Part shown: positions 53,740 through 62,467 of the stretch, in pieces
Layout of the letters: each line of letters begins with the position of its first letter
Position numbering within the stretch: position 1 is the first letter of the stretch
Source: Saprospiraceae bacterium
GTDB lineage: Bacteria; Bacteroidota; Bacteroidia; Chitinophagales; Saprospiraceae
Length of the DNA stretch: 64,000 nucleotides
Direction of reading: 5' to 3'
NCBI GenBank assembly: GCA_016710625.1
Contig: JADJVK010000053.1
Location: 310,001-374,000 of the forward strand
Notes under the pieces: model-generated
Told to the model about the DNA's origin: nothing
Databases searched by the model: none
Seen by the model: only the letters and a program-made list of their open reading frames with translations
Program-made: the position numbers and the translations under genes

Positions 53740-54668
53740 TATTTCTTGCTAATATGAAATAAAAAATCCTTGTCCTCCTGAGATAAGTTTTCGTATCCAG
53801 TTTCTTTTATTTTATCCAAAATTTCATCTAATCGTTCTTGATGGCTAGCTGAAACTTCATTTTTTTGTTCTTTGATAGGTTTTTTGGCTACATTTGGATT
53901 GTGTCTAACGGTCATTTTAGGATTGTTTTTTATATATTTATCATTATTTTTTTTGAACAAATTCAAGAATTTATGGAAAAAATTATTGATTGGAATTGCC
54001 CAATCGTTTCCTTCTCTCAATTGAACTATATAAACCCAGCCAAATAAAGCACCTCCAATATGCCCAAAGTGGCCACCTGTATTTGCATTATTTGCGATGC
54101 CAATCAAATCTAAAAATATGAAAACCAATGCAATATATTTTAATTTCACATCGCCTATCAATATAATATTAATTAAATAATTGGGAGACAACTTTGCCGC
54201 AGCCACCACAAATGCCATTACAGCCGCAGATGCTCCATAAGCATAGGGTGCTATATAGCCAAAGGGCATAATATAAACGGAAATCATATAGGAAAGTACG
54301 CCAACAAAACCACCTAATAAATAAATTGGTAACACTCTTTGATTTCCAATAAAATCACCAACTATTCTTCCAAACCACATTAAATAAAGCATATTCCATA
54401 AAAGATGAAAAAAGTCTTCATGTAAAAATATGCTACTTACCCAAACCCAAGGATGGGTGATTTCGTGCCAAATATTTGTGGAGGCACAAAAGAAATGGAT
54501 AAAATCTTGATAGAAAGATTCTTCTATTCTGCCAGCATGAGAGATATTTAAAAATAATTTTACAATATTGACTAAGACAAAAACAGCAATGTTTACAATG
54601 ATAATTCTTGTAACCATATTGCCATTCGAAAATTCATTCTTAATATCGTCAATGATTGATTTAAACAT
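53739..54668 (-). CDS. rhomboid-family intramembrane serine protease
   Basis: 309 residues with six membrane helices. The active-site Ser lies in YGASAAVMAF (GxSA rather than the more usual GxSG) and the His in HFGHIGGALFGW. HEDFFHLLWNMLYL is the helix-2 region. A cytosolic C-terminal tail of about 90 residues ends with a Bacteroidota-typical segment (LDKIKETGYENLSQEDKDFLF). Cleaves transmembrane proteins in the family; substrates unknown. Second of two tandem rhomboid genes after mutL. Confidence 0.9.
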   Translation of the reverse strand: MFKSIIDDIKNEFSNGNMVTRIIIVNIAVFVLVNIVKLFLNISHAGRIEESFYQDFIHFFCASTNIWHEITHPWVWVSSIFLHEDFFHLLWNMLYLMWFGRIVGDFIGNQRVLPIYLLGGFVGVLSYMISVYIMPFGYIAPYAYGASAAVMAFVVAAAKLSPNYLINIILIGDVKLKYIALVFIFLDLIGIANNANTGGHFGHIGGALFGWVYIVQLREGNDWAIPINNFFHKFLNLFKKNNDKYIKNNPKMTVRHNPNVAKKPIKEQKNEVSASHQERLDEILDKIKETGYENLSQEDKDFLFHISKK

Positions 54669-54708
54669 AACTATTTCACTTTGAATTTTGTAATAATTTA
54701 AATATCAA

Positions 54709-55518
54709 TTAGTTCCAACGATTGAAATCACCTCCAATTCCTTTCTTTTTCCAAATATAAAACAAAATCAAACCAGTAATAGCACCCCCGACATGGGCAA
54801 AATGAGCCACATTTCCGCCACCAAACAAGGAAACTCCTGTAAACCCTGAAAATAAGTCAGATAAAATGATAATCGGAAATAATATTTTCGCTTTTATAGG
54901 GAAAGGTATGAACATTATCATTAATTCAGCATTCGGAAACATAATAGTGAACCCTACCATGATGCCATAAATTGCTCCTGAGGCTCCCAACATTCCTCCT
55001 TGAACGATTCCCGATGCTTTAAACATAGATACAATATCTTGCTCCGTAATTTTATTGACATCAAAATTTATACTTTTCAGATATGGTTCTATAAGTTGAA
55101 TATAATCATGTCCATATTTTACGGAATCTAGTTGTAAATTGAAAATATGATTCAATAGACCACTTTGTAATCCCAAGTGTTTGATGTTTTCTATAGCGCC
55201 GTAATATTCATAATAGTTCGCAGCTAACTGAAAAATGGCTGCACCAAAGCCACTTATGATATAAAACATAAAAAACCGCTTAGCTCCCCATACTTTTTCT
55301 AAAATACCCCCAAAAGAAATCAATGCAAACATATTGAAAAAAATATGCATTAGATTTGCATGCATAAACATATGAGTGACAAACTGATAGGGTTGAAAAT
55401 GAATAGAAGTAGGGAAATGTAAACTTAATAAGTCATCTAATGGTAGAAACTGTTTAGCAATAAATAAAATAATATTTAAAATGAGGAGGTTACGAGTAAC
55501 TAAAGGTATAGATGGCAT
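54709..55518 (-). CDS. rhomboid-family intramembrane serine protease
   Basis: 269 residues with six membrane helices. Contains HANLMHIFFNMFAL, the catalytic LGASGAIYGIMVGF (GxSG) and the HFAHVGGAITGL His. An insertion of about 60 hydrophilic residues sits between helices 3 and 4, before the catalytic Ser. Gene starts eight bases after the mutL stop, so co-transcribed with mutL; this neighbourhood is common in Bacteroidota. The two rhomboids differ in active-site residue context and C-terminal tail. Confidence 0.92.
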   Translation of the reverse strand: MPSIPLVTRNLLILNIILFIAKQFLPLDDLLSLHFPTSIHFQPYQFVTHMFMHANLMHIFFNMFALISFGGILEKVWGAKRFFMFYIISGFGAAIFQLAANYYEYYGAIENIKHLGLQSGLLNHIFNLQLDSVKYGHDYIQLIEPYLKSINFDVNKITEQDIVSMFKASGIVQGGMLGASGAIYGIMVGFTIMFPNAELMIMFIPFPIKAKILFPIIILSDLFSGFTGVSLFGGGNVAHFAHVGGAITGLILFYIWKKKGIGGDFNRWN

Positions 55519-55526
55519 ATTAATAG

Positions 55527-57404
55527 TTAATTATTTAAAAATTGTTTTTTAAGATCTTCCAAATCGTAGGTGATGAAACAATGATGGCCACCGGGGCTTT
55601 TATATGGGATTTCACAGGCAAAAAGCTGATCGATAAGGGCATTCATTTCTTTGATACTCAAAGTTTTACCTCTTTTAATGGAAGCACTTTTTGCCATAGA
55701 TTTCGCAAAACTATCTTTTAATGACAAGTCCATATCCAAATTGAAACGATATTGTTCCACTAGCCCTTCTATCAAAGCTTGTTCATCAATTCCATCTTTT
55801 TGCTCTGCAGGCAAACCATGAATGATGAAATGGTTGTTTTCCGCTTCTTGAATTTCAATTCCCAACTCCATTATTTCATCAATAATATATCTCAAAACTT
55901 CTGCATCCGCAGCATTCAAAGATATCTTTTTTGGAAAAAGTTGTTTTTGAGTTCCCATTGCATTCGAGCCTAAGATGCTTAGGAACCTTTCATACAAAAT
56001 CCTTTCATGAGCAAATTGTTGATCAATCAACATATACCCTGACTTTATTGGACTCACTATATAACAGTTATGAATCTGATATGGTTCTTTATGGTGTTTA
56101 TTAAAACCATTTTTTCCAGTAGAAATATTTTCATTATCTTCCTCAATATTACTTTGCAAAGTAATCGATTTGTCATCTTCAAAATTTGGAGATTCTACAG
56201 AGAAAAAATCTTGATTTGGAGTCAGATTTTCGTATAAAGATTGCCAATTTTTCAAATTTTCATTGGAAGATTTATAATTGGAAGATCCTGATTTATAGGT
56301 GATTGTTTCGGATTGATAACGTTCGTTACTGATGTCATCCGCATATCTCGAAGCATTGGATTTCAAGCTATTATCAATATTTGAACTAGGGTCAAAATCC
56401 AACATAGGGGTGATGGTAAATTGCCCTAAAGCATGCCTTACCGCCACTTTTATAAATTGATAAATCAATTTTTCATCCTCAAATTTTATTTCTTGTTTTG
56501 TAGGATGAACGTTAACATCTATCTTGGAAGCGTCGATATCCATATAGATGGCATAAAATGGAAAGTTTTCTTTGGGCAAAAGATCCTCGAAAGCCATCAT
56601 CACCGCATGATGCAGATAGCCACTTTTTACGAATCTATTATTGACAAAAAACAATTGTTCTCCCCTCGTTTTTTTACTGAACTCAGGTTTGCCTACAAAT
56701 CCAGAGATTTTCACCAAATCAGTTTCTTCTTCGATAGGAATTATTTTATCGTTATAATTTTTGCCAAAGATATTTACGATTCTTTGCCTCAAATTTCCTG
56801 CTGGCAAATGATAGATTTCTGTTTGATTGTGGTGCAGTGAGAAAAATATATCTGGATTTGCCAAGGCTACTCTTTGAAATTCATCTAAGATATGTCGCAT
56901 TTCTACTGGCGGAGATTTCAAGAAATTTCGCCTTGCAGGAACATTATAAAATAGATTTTTCACACTAAAGCTCGTACCGGGAGGGGTAGAACAGATTTCT
57001 TGAGTTTGAATTTTAGAACCTTCTATGGCAATTAAAGTGCCTGTATCATCTGGATTTCTTCTGGTTTTTAGCTCAACTTGAGCCACAGCGGCAATCGAAG
57101 CCAAAGCTTCCCCTCTGAAACCCATCGTTCGGATATGAAATAAATCATCAGCCGTTCTTATTTTGGACGTAGCATGGCGTTCGAAACACATTCTTGCATC
57201 CGTTTCAGTCATGCCACAACCATTATCCACCACTTGAATTAAAGAATGTCCGCCATCTTTTATGTACAATCGGATATCCGTACTTCCAGCATCTACCGAG
57301 TTTTCGAGCAATTCTTTCACGACTGAGGCTGGTCGTTGAACGACTTCTCCAGCTGCAATTTGATTTGCTATTGCATCCGACAATAAATTGATTACATCTG
57401 CCAT
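55527..57404 (-). CDS. mutL: DNA mismatch repair protein MutL
   Basis: Couples mismatch recognition by MutS to strand processing. 625 residues, a GHKL ATPase N-terminus with NSVDAGSTDI, DNGCGM, ERHATSKI and GFRGEALASI, an acidic linker (about 340-425) and a C-terminal dimerisation domain. The nicking-endonuclease motif DQHA-x2-E-x4-E appears as DQQFAHERILYE, with Gln and Phe in place of His and Ala, and the late zinc-binding region lacks the usual Cys-Pro-His. Nicking ability is therefore doubtful. Followed by two rhomboid genes. Confidence 0.96.
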   Translation of the reverse strand: MADVINLLSDAIANQIAAGEVVQRPASVVKELLENSVDAGSTDIRLYIKDGGHSLIQVVDNGCGMTETDARMCFERHATSKIRTADDLFHIRTMGFRGEALASIAAVAQVELKTRRNPDDTGTLIAIEGSKIQTQEICSTPPGTSFSVKNLFYNVPARRNFLKSPPVEMRHILDEFQRVALANPDIFFSLHHNQTEIYHLPAGNLRQRIVNIFGKNYNDKIIPIEEETDLVKISGFVGKPEFSKKTRGEQLFFVNNRFVKSGYLHHAVMMAFEDLLPKENFPFYAIYMDIDASKIDVNVHPTKQEIKFEDEKLIYQFIKVAVRHALGQFTITPMLDFDPSSNIDNSLKSNASRYADDISNERYQSETITYKSGSSNYKSSNENLKNWQSLYENLTPNQDFFSVESPNFEDDKSITLQSNIEEDNENISTGKNGFNKHHKEPYQIHNCYIVSPIKSGYMLIDQQFAHERILYERFLSILGSNAMGTQKQLFPKKISLNAADAEVLRYIIDEIMELGIEIQEAENNHFIIHGLPAEQKDGIDEQALIEGLVEQYRFNLDMDLSLKDSFAKSMAKSASIKRGKTLSIKEMNALIDQLFACEIPYKSPGGHHCFITYDLEDLKKQFLNN

Positions 57405-57440
57405 TAACTTATCTGTTCTTATCTTTCTTCACTTAATCTA

Positions 57441-57980
57441 CTATTCTTCTCTTCTAGTTTCTGCATTTTTGCCCCCCAAAAAACTAGATAAACCATATCT
57501 GATAACCAATAAAAGACCAATAAATATCAAAATTAATTGATAAAAAGGAATATACGAGAAAGCATAGATATGGGTTCTGTCTATCAACCACATAAAAATT
57601 AGTGTTGCAGCTATTACGAGTATTAAACCCGAAATTTTGTTGAATCCCGGGATTGCATCTAAATTAACATTGTTACGTATATTAAAAATCGTAACGAACA
57701 TAGATACAATCGGTATGATTTGTGTGTATAAGTCAGTATCGAAAATACTTCTTCGTTCGAACAAAAACAAATAAACACTAAAAGCAATAGCAAACACACC
57801 GGGTATACAAGCCAAATAAATTAGTATCGAATAAAGGTATTTCCATGGGGATAGGTGACCTTCTCCTTTACCAAAAAAACCAGCTAATATTGCCGTGAAC
57901 GGCACTAATAAAAAAAATACTAAAATATAGAAAGGGTTGTTCCCAAGCATTTCTATAAAATTACGAAGTGTCATAAACAA
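57441..57980 (-). CDS. hypothetical membrane protein
   Basis: 179 residues with about five hydrophobic helices (near 15-35, 47-72, 84-100, 112-132, 140-165) and a short basic C-terminal tail. No family recognised. It lies 36 bases before mutL on the same strand and could be its first operon gene. Start may be the ATG at 57974 instead. Confidence 0.65.
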   Translation of the reverse strand: MFMTLRNFIEMLGNNPFYILVFFLLVPFTAILAGFFGKGEGHLSPWKYLYSILIYLACIPGVFAIAFSVYLFLFERRSIFDTDLYTQIIPIVSMFVTIFNIRNNVNLDAIPGFNKISGLILVIAATLIFMWLIDRTHIYAFSYIPFYQLILIFIGLLLVIRYGLSSFLGGKNAETRREE

Positions 57981-58057
57981 CGATTTTTACAAAATTAAGT
58001 ATAATGGCGTATTTTAATAATTATTTTATACCAATAACACAAAAATAACAACCATTT

Positions 58058-59050
58058 ATGAAAGCAGTTATACCGGTAGCTGGTGCTGGGACCAGATTGA
58101 GACCGCATACATATACACAGCCAAAGCCATTAATACCAGTGGCAGGCAAGCCAATTATTGCTTTTATCGTAGATAAATTACTAGAAGTTGGGGTGACTGA
58201 CTTTGTTTTTATAATTGGATATTTAGGTGAAAAAATAGAGAACTACCTTCATCAAGCATATCCCAACTTGAATAAAGAATTTGTGGTGCAGAATGAGCGG
58301 ATGGGTTTGGGACATGCAATATGGACTGCAAGAAATTCATTAGTCGGCACCGATGAAATTTTTATCATTTTAGGGGATATCATTTTTGATGCTGATTTAT
58401 CAAAAATGATTAGCAATCCACTATCCTGTTTGGGTGTAAAAAATGTGGACGACCCTAGAGAATTTGGAGTTGTAGAATTAGGTGAAGATAATTTGGTGAA
58501 AAAAGTGGTAGAAAAACCAAGAATTCCCAAGTCGGATCTTGCCATAGTAGGTTTGTATAAAATAAAGGAAGTCAGCACATTAATAGATTGTATTGAAAAT
58601 AATATACAAAATGATGTCCGAACGATGGGTGAATTTCAATTGACGGATGGATTAATGTGTATGATAGAAAAAGGAGTACAATTTAGTTCCTATACTGTGA
58701 ATAATTGGTTTGATTGTGGCAGGAAAGGGATTTTGTTAGAAACCAATTCGATGTTATTGGATAAGATGGAGCAAAAAACGCCAGCTCAATCATTTGCAAA
58801 TACCATAATCATTCCACCAGTTAGTATTGGAGAAAATTGCGAAATTAGCAATTCAATTTTGGGTCCTCATGTTACAATTGGTGACAATGCCACCATCAAG
58901 TCATCTATTGTAAAAGATTCAATCATAGGGAATTATGCAACTATAGATGAGGTGATGCTCCACCATTCAGTCATCGGAAGTGATACCTCTATTAAAGGAT
59001 TGAAACAAAGCTTAAATATTGGAGATAATACGGAGATTGATTTTAGTTGA
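58058..59050 (+). CDS. sugar-phosphate nucleotidyltransferase with left-handed beta-helix tail
   Basis: 330 residues. The N-terminal Rossmann-like domain begins VIPVAGAGTRLRPHTYTQPKPLIPVAGKP, which binds the NTP and sugar phosphate. The GLGHAIWTA, GDIIFDAD and later NNWFDCGRKGILLETN segments are in place. The C-terminal hexapeptide-type repeats (about 245-315, SISIGEN-type strands) form a beta-helix. Makes an NDP-sugar, probably dTDP- or UDP-glucose-like, for surface glycans. Divergent from the membrane protein gene; substrate not assigned. Confidence 0.85.
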   Translation: MKAVIPVAGAGTRLRPHTYTQPKPLIPVAGKPIIAFIVDKLLEVGVTDFVFIIGYLGEKIENYLHQAYPNLNKEFVVQNERMGLGHAIWTARNSLVGTDEIFIILGDIIFDADLSKMISNPLSCLGVKNVDDPREFGVVELGEDNLVKKVVEKPRIPKSDLAIVGLYKIKEVSTLIDCIENNIQNDVRTMGEFQLTDGLMCMIEKGVQFSSYTVNNWFDCGRKGILLETNSMLLDKMEQKTPAQSFANTIIIPPVSIGENCEISNSILGPHVTIGDNATIKSSIVKDSIIGNYATIDEVMLHHSVIGSDTSIKGLKQSLNIGDNTEIDFS

Positions 59051-59112
59051 TGACTTTAAATTACTAAATGTCTTATATTCCAATCATTTTCTAATTTTTT
59101 CAAACTTGTCAT

Positions 59113-59143
59113 TTTGTATTTGACAAATTAACATTTATATTTG
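59113..59143 (+). promoter_or_regulatory. strong promoter of a small membrane-protein gene (TTTG, 19-base spacer, TATATTTG)
   Basis: TTTG at 59113-59116 and exact -7 TATATTTG at 59136-59143, about 36 bases before ATG 59180. Among the best-formed promoters seen in the window. Confidence 0.65.
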
Positions 59144-59179
59144 CACTTCATTTTTTCAATAATAGGAAATTTACATATC

Positions 59180-59308
59180 ATGTCGGATATTCAAAATGCA
59201 GGTAGAAAGGGTTATTGCTTGATGTATTTTATCATTGGCTTTTTATTATTGATAATTACGATCATCGCTGTTTATCAAATGAATTTTAATCTTGATGTGA
59301 TTAAATAA
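59180..59308 (+). CDS. small membrane protein of 42 residues
   Basis: A 42-codon frame with a strong promoter. A hydrophilic basic start (SDIQNAGRKGYC) is followed by one long hydrophobic helix (about 13-34, LMYFIIGFLLLIITIIAV) and a short tail NFNLDVIK. Such single-helix proteins are usually subunit-like or regulatory. No family recognised. The promoter and clean TAA support it being a real gene. Confidence 0.6.
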   Translation: MSDIQNAGRKGYCLMYFIIGFLLLIITIIAVYQMNFNLDVIK

Positions 59309-59331
59309 TTCATTACTGTAGTCTATTTTTC

Positions 59332-59940
59332 TTATTTAGGATTATTTTTTTTCAAATAATCATTCCAATCTTTTTCTGTATCGATATCAGTTAGTTCTGT
59401 TAATAGCTTTACTGATTTATTTATTTTTTGAGCATTATTTAAGGTAGCTTTAAGAACTTCTTCGGTGCTCCAATTAATATTATTGAACAATTCCCATTCC
59501 GCATTTTTCATTCCGATGAGGTAATAGCCGCCATCTTTTGATGGACCAATCACAACATCTTGGTTATCAAGCCCATTGAATGCTTCTTCAATGATTTCCT
59601 TGGTGATTGTGGGGCAGTCACTTCCAATCAATACTGCTTTTTGGCAGAATCCCAAGGCATAAGAAAGAGCATTGTACATTTTTTGCCCCAAATCTTTTCC
59701 TTTTTGGCTCATTTTTAAAAAGTCAGTATCTGCAAAATTATCATTCTGAATTGCTCCATCATAGTAAAGTAATCTATCACCAGAAAACGAGAGGGCAGTA
59801 ACTTGAGTGATATCAAGCAATTTTTTATAGATTTCTAAAGCTTTATCATCCCCAGCTGTTGCAGCTATTCTAGTCTTCACTTTTCCCTTAATTGGGTTTT
59901 TGATGAAAACAATTAGTGAGGGTGTGCTGTTTTTCTGCAT
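59332..59940 (-). CDS. DUF2064 / TIGR04282 family glycosyltransferase-like protein
   Basis: About 202 residues from ATG 59940; the longer frame to 60036 has an implausible extension and would overlap yidD. Family features: SLIVFIKNPIKGKVKTRIAATAG, the GQKM-type helix QKMYNALSYAL, VLIGSDCPTI (acid loop) and GPSKDGGYYLIGM. Related proteins are annotated as arsenosugar or unknown glycosyltransferases; substrate is not known here. Divergent from yidD, starts 66 bases apart. Confidence 0.88.
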   Translation of the reverse strand: MQKNSTPSLIVFIKNPIKGKVKTRIAATAGDDKALEIYKKLLDITQVTALSFSGDRLLYYDGAIQNDNFADTDFLKMSQKGKDLGQKMYNALSYALGFCQKAVLIGSDCPTITKEIIEEAFNGLDNQDVVIGPSKDGGYYLIGMKNAEWELFNNINWSTEEVLKATLNNAQKINKSVKLLTELTDIDTEKDWNDYLKKNNPK

Positions 59941-60006
59941 GAATTTTTTTATCAAAGTTAAGTTAAATGAAAAAAGAAATGGCTTAACTTGCAAAAAATA
60001 TGCAGG

Positions 60007-60267
60007 ATGTCCGCTTTTTTTCGTTTCATAAATCAATTCCTAAAAAACTTGCTCATTTTACCTATCCGTTTCTATCAGATAGCTATTTCGCCAATGTTAG
60101 GACCCAAATGTAGATATCAGCCTACTTGCTCCCATTATATGGTGGGGGCAATACAGGAATGGGGGATAATAAAAGGGACTTGGCTAGGACTCAAAAGAAT
60201 AGGAAGCTGTCACCCTTGGGGTGGTCATGGCTATGATCCTGTTCCAAAGAAAAACAAAGAAAAATAG
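60007..60267 (+). CDS. yidD: membrane protein insertion efficiency factor YidD
   Basis: Small amphipathic membrane-associated protein thought to help YidC insertion. 86 residues from ATG 60007; in-frame TTG at 59989 is less likely. The family core is clear: ILPIRFYQIAISPMLGPKCR, YQPTCSHYMVGAI, GTWLGLKRIGSCHPWGGHGYDPVP, including the three conserved cysteines. Its end is one base from the convergent 40-aa lipoprotein gene. Confidence 0.94.
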   Translation: MSAFFRFINQFLKNLLILPIRFYQIAISPMLGPKCRYQPTCSHYMVGAIQEWGIIKGTWLGLKRIGSCHPWGGHGYDPVPKKNKEK

Positions 60268-60268
60268 A

Positions 60269-60391
60269 CTATCTTTGTGTAGTTGCCTGAAAATGAGGGC
60301 AGTTGCATTTGGAACTCGAACAACTAGATTGAGAAAAAACAAACCCTAAAACGAACATGGATACAAAAATAAATTTCAATACCTGCTTCAT
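60269..60391 (-). CDS. small Cys-rich lipoprotein of 40 residues
   Basis: A 40-codon frame. The first 23 residues are a signal peptide (KQVLKFIFVSMFVLGFVFSQ) ending at a lipobox QSSC (Cys24), followed by only 16 mature residues SSSKCNCPHFQATTQR with a CxC motif. TATATTTG at 60416-60409 on its strand supports transcription. It resembles tiny Bacteroidota lipoproteins that I cannot name. Convergent with yidD. Confidence 0.65.
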   Translation of the reverse strand: MKQVLKFIFVSMFVLGFVFSQSSCSSSKCNCPHFQATTQR

Positions 60392-60408
60392 AATTTTTAC
60401 TTTTATAA

Positions 60409-60445
60409 CAAATATAACGTAATTTGATTTACAAAGGTATATTTG
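60409..60445. promoter_or_regulatory. divergent promoter pair (two TATATTTG elements)
   Basis: TATATTTG on the minus strand at 60416-60409 serves the 40-aa lipoprotein. TATATTTG on the plus strand at 60438-60445 serves the glycosyltransferase at 60457 with a leader of about seven bases. The -33 halves overlap or are weak. Confidence 0.5.
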
Positions 60446-60456
60446 CTCCCTGATTT

Positions 60457-61467
60457 ATGTCTAAAAAAATCATCCATATTTTAGTAACACCGCTCTGTTG
60501 GGGATTGGGTCATGCCACCAGATGTATTCCTATTATTCAAGAAATCGAGCAAAAAGGGATGGTGCCCATCATAGCATCAGATAATGAAGCTCTGGTTTTG
60601 CTAAAAAAAGAATTTCCCCATCTAATCTGCTTAGAATTGCCAAGTTATAATATCCGCTATTCATCTGAAAATATGTTTTGGAACATGGCGTTTCAAACAC
60701 ATAAATTAATTCGAGCTGCGATTTTGGAGCATTTAGCAATAAGGAAAATTGTAAAAAAATACCAAATAGATGCAATTTTATCAGATAATCGATATGGCTG
60801 CTACCATCCAGCTTGCTACAATATTTTTATGAGCCATCAATTGAATTTGAAGATTGCGCCTCAATTTTTTAGAAAAAAGGTAAATCACTTTCAACAAAGG
60901 CTTTTGAGGAAATTTGATGAAATTTGGGTGCCAGACTTTGCTGCTTTTCCAGGTTTGGCTGGGGAGTTATCACATCCATCCAACTATTTTCATCCAAAAA
61001 TTACCTATTTACAACCAATATCAAGGATAAAATATTGGGAGACACCCCCAAAACAGGATATACTGGTGGTCATATCTGGACCAGAGCCACAGAGAACCAA
61101 GTTTGAAGAAAAAATATTAAAAATAGCTGATGCTTTAAAAAAATATAAATGGCTGATTGTGAATGGAAAACCAAATGTAAATTTTGAGAAAAAGATGGTT
61201 GGAAATATTCAAACAATTTCACATTTAGGCTCTTACGAATTAAACAAAGCAATTTTAGAAAGCAAATTTTACATCGGCAGATCGGGGTATAGTAGCATAA
61301 TGGACTTATCCAAAGTTGCCACAAAAGCCCTATTAATACCTACTCCTGGGCAAACTGAGCAAGAATATTTGGCTAAAATAATAGTTGATAATAAAAATTA
61401 TTTTTCATGCAGCCAACAACAGCTGAACGAATCGACAATTCAAGAGATTTTAAACCAAATAGACTAA
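60457..61467 (+). CDS. glycosyltransferase of the MurG-like GT28 type
   Basis: 336 residues. The start ILVTPLCWGLGHATRCIPIIQEI matches the Gly-rich acceptor loop of GT-B enzymes, and the late segment SKFYIGRSGYSSIMDLSKVATKALLIPTPGQTEQEYLA matches the UDP-sugar-binding region of MurG-like transferases. Transfers a sugar, probably N-acetylglucosamine-like, to an unknown acceptor. Overlaps the convergent M23 peptidase gene by four bases. Confidence 0.8.
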   Translation: MSKKIIHILVTPLCWGLGHATRCIPIIQEIEQKGMVPIIASDNEALVLLKKEFPHLICLELPSYNIRYSSENMFWNMAFQTHKLIRAAILEHLAIRKIVKKYQIDAILSDNRYGCYHPACYNIFMSHQLNLKIAPQFFRKKVNHFQQRLLRKFDEIWVPDFAAFPGLAGELSHPSNYFHPKITYLQPISRIKYWETPPKQDILVVISGPEPQRTKFEEKILKIADALKKYKWLIVNGKPNVNFEKKMVGNIQTISHLGSYELNKAILESKFYIGRSGYSSIMDLSKVATKALLIPTPGQTEQEYLAKIIVDNKNYFSCSQQQLNESTIQEILNQID

Positions 61468-62351
61468 TTAAATTTTATATATTCAGCTGGATTAATTGGT
61501 TTTCCTTTGTGCCACAGTTCAAAATGTAAATGTGGACCGCTACTAAGTTCTCCAGTATTTCCAATGATAGCAATTGCTTCACCTGCTTTCACGAAGCTAC
61601 CCGATTTTTTCAAAATAGTAGAATTATGCTTATAAAAAGTAAGGATATTATTTGAATGTTGGAGAGCAATTGTGTTCCCAAACTCCAAAGACCAATCAGC
61701 AGAAACCACATATCCATCCATAATTGCTTTTACTGGAGTATCCTTTGGTGCTAGCACATCAATCGCTGGGTGTTTTTTGGAATCGAAAGCTTTACTCACT
61801 TCGCCAACTAATGGAGCGATAAAATAAAATTGAGACAAAGGCACATCCTTGGGAGAAACGTTTACCAATTGGGAATATCCGTTATTATTATTGCCACTTA
61901 CCACCTCTAAACTCTGGCGTAATTTTTCATCTTCCGGAATTCTTTTGATTACATAAGCACTATCTGGCAATTCAACGGATTCTTTCGGTACTTCTTTTTC
62001 AGTTTCTACATCAGAAGTCAACATTCTTCTAAAATTATCCGTATAAGTTTGGTGAGCTTTGATTTCATCTTCTAGCTCATCCACTTTATTGGATAGTCGC
62101 ATTACTTCTTTATATTCTTTCAAATCGCCAAAACCTGGAATATAGCGTTTCAGTGGAGTGAAAACGATAAGAGAGGCTACAAGAAGAGCAACTGCAACCA
62201 TTAAAGTACTCAGGAAAACATATACATTGAGTAATGATAATTTGAAAGAACGAATCTCTTCGAATGTTTCATGATTCATCACAACCAACCTATAAGTTGT
62301 TTTGAGTCGTTGCATCAGCGGTTTTTTCCCTTCAATATTTTCGTTAGGCAT
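61464..62351 (-). CDS. M23-family (LytM-type) metallopeptidase
   Basis: 295 residues. One N-terminal membrane helix (about 45-65), a coiled-coil stretch (about 75-110), then a LytM domain (about 175-290) with HxxxD (KKHPAIDVLAP) and HLH (GPHLHFELW), the zinc ligands, both intact. Cleaves peptidoglycan cross-links, or serves as an activator of other hydrolases. Single gene, divergent from porW/sprE. Confidence 0.92.
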   Translation of the reverse strand: MPNENIEGKKPLMQRLKTTYRLVVMNHETFEEIRSFKLSLLNVYVFLSTLMVAVALLVASLIVFTPLKRYIPGFGDLKEYKEVMRLSNKVDELEDEIKAHQTYTDNFRRMLTSDVETEKEVPKESVELPDSAYVIKRIPEDEKLRQSLEVVSGNNNNGYSQLVNVSPKDVPLSQFYFIAPLVGEVSKAFDSKKHPAIDVLAPKDTPVKAIMDGYVVSADWSLEFGNTIALQHSNNILTFYKHNSTILKKSGSFVKAGEAIAIIGNTGELSSGPHLHFELWHKGKPINPAEYIKFN

Positions 62352-62467
62352 TGTTAAATTTTGTAATTGAGTATAATAATTTTAGGGTTTTATTAGTTTA
62401 TTGGCATATAAAATTATTAATTCAGCGTTTTTTAGTTTTAAAAATGCTTTTTTTTATAAGTAAAAGT

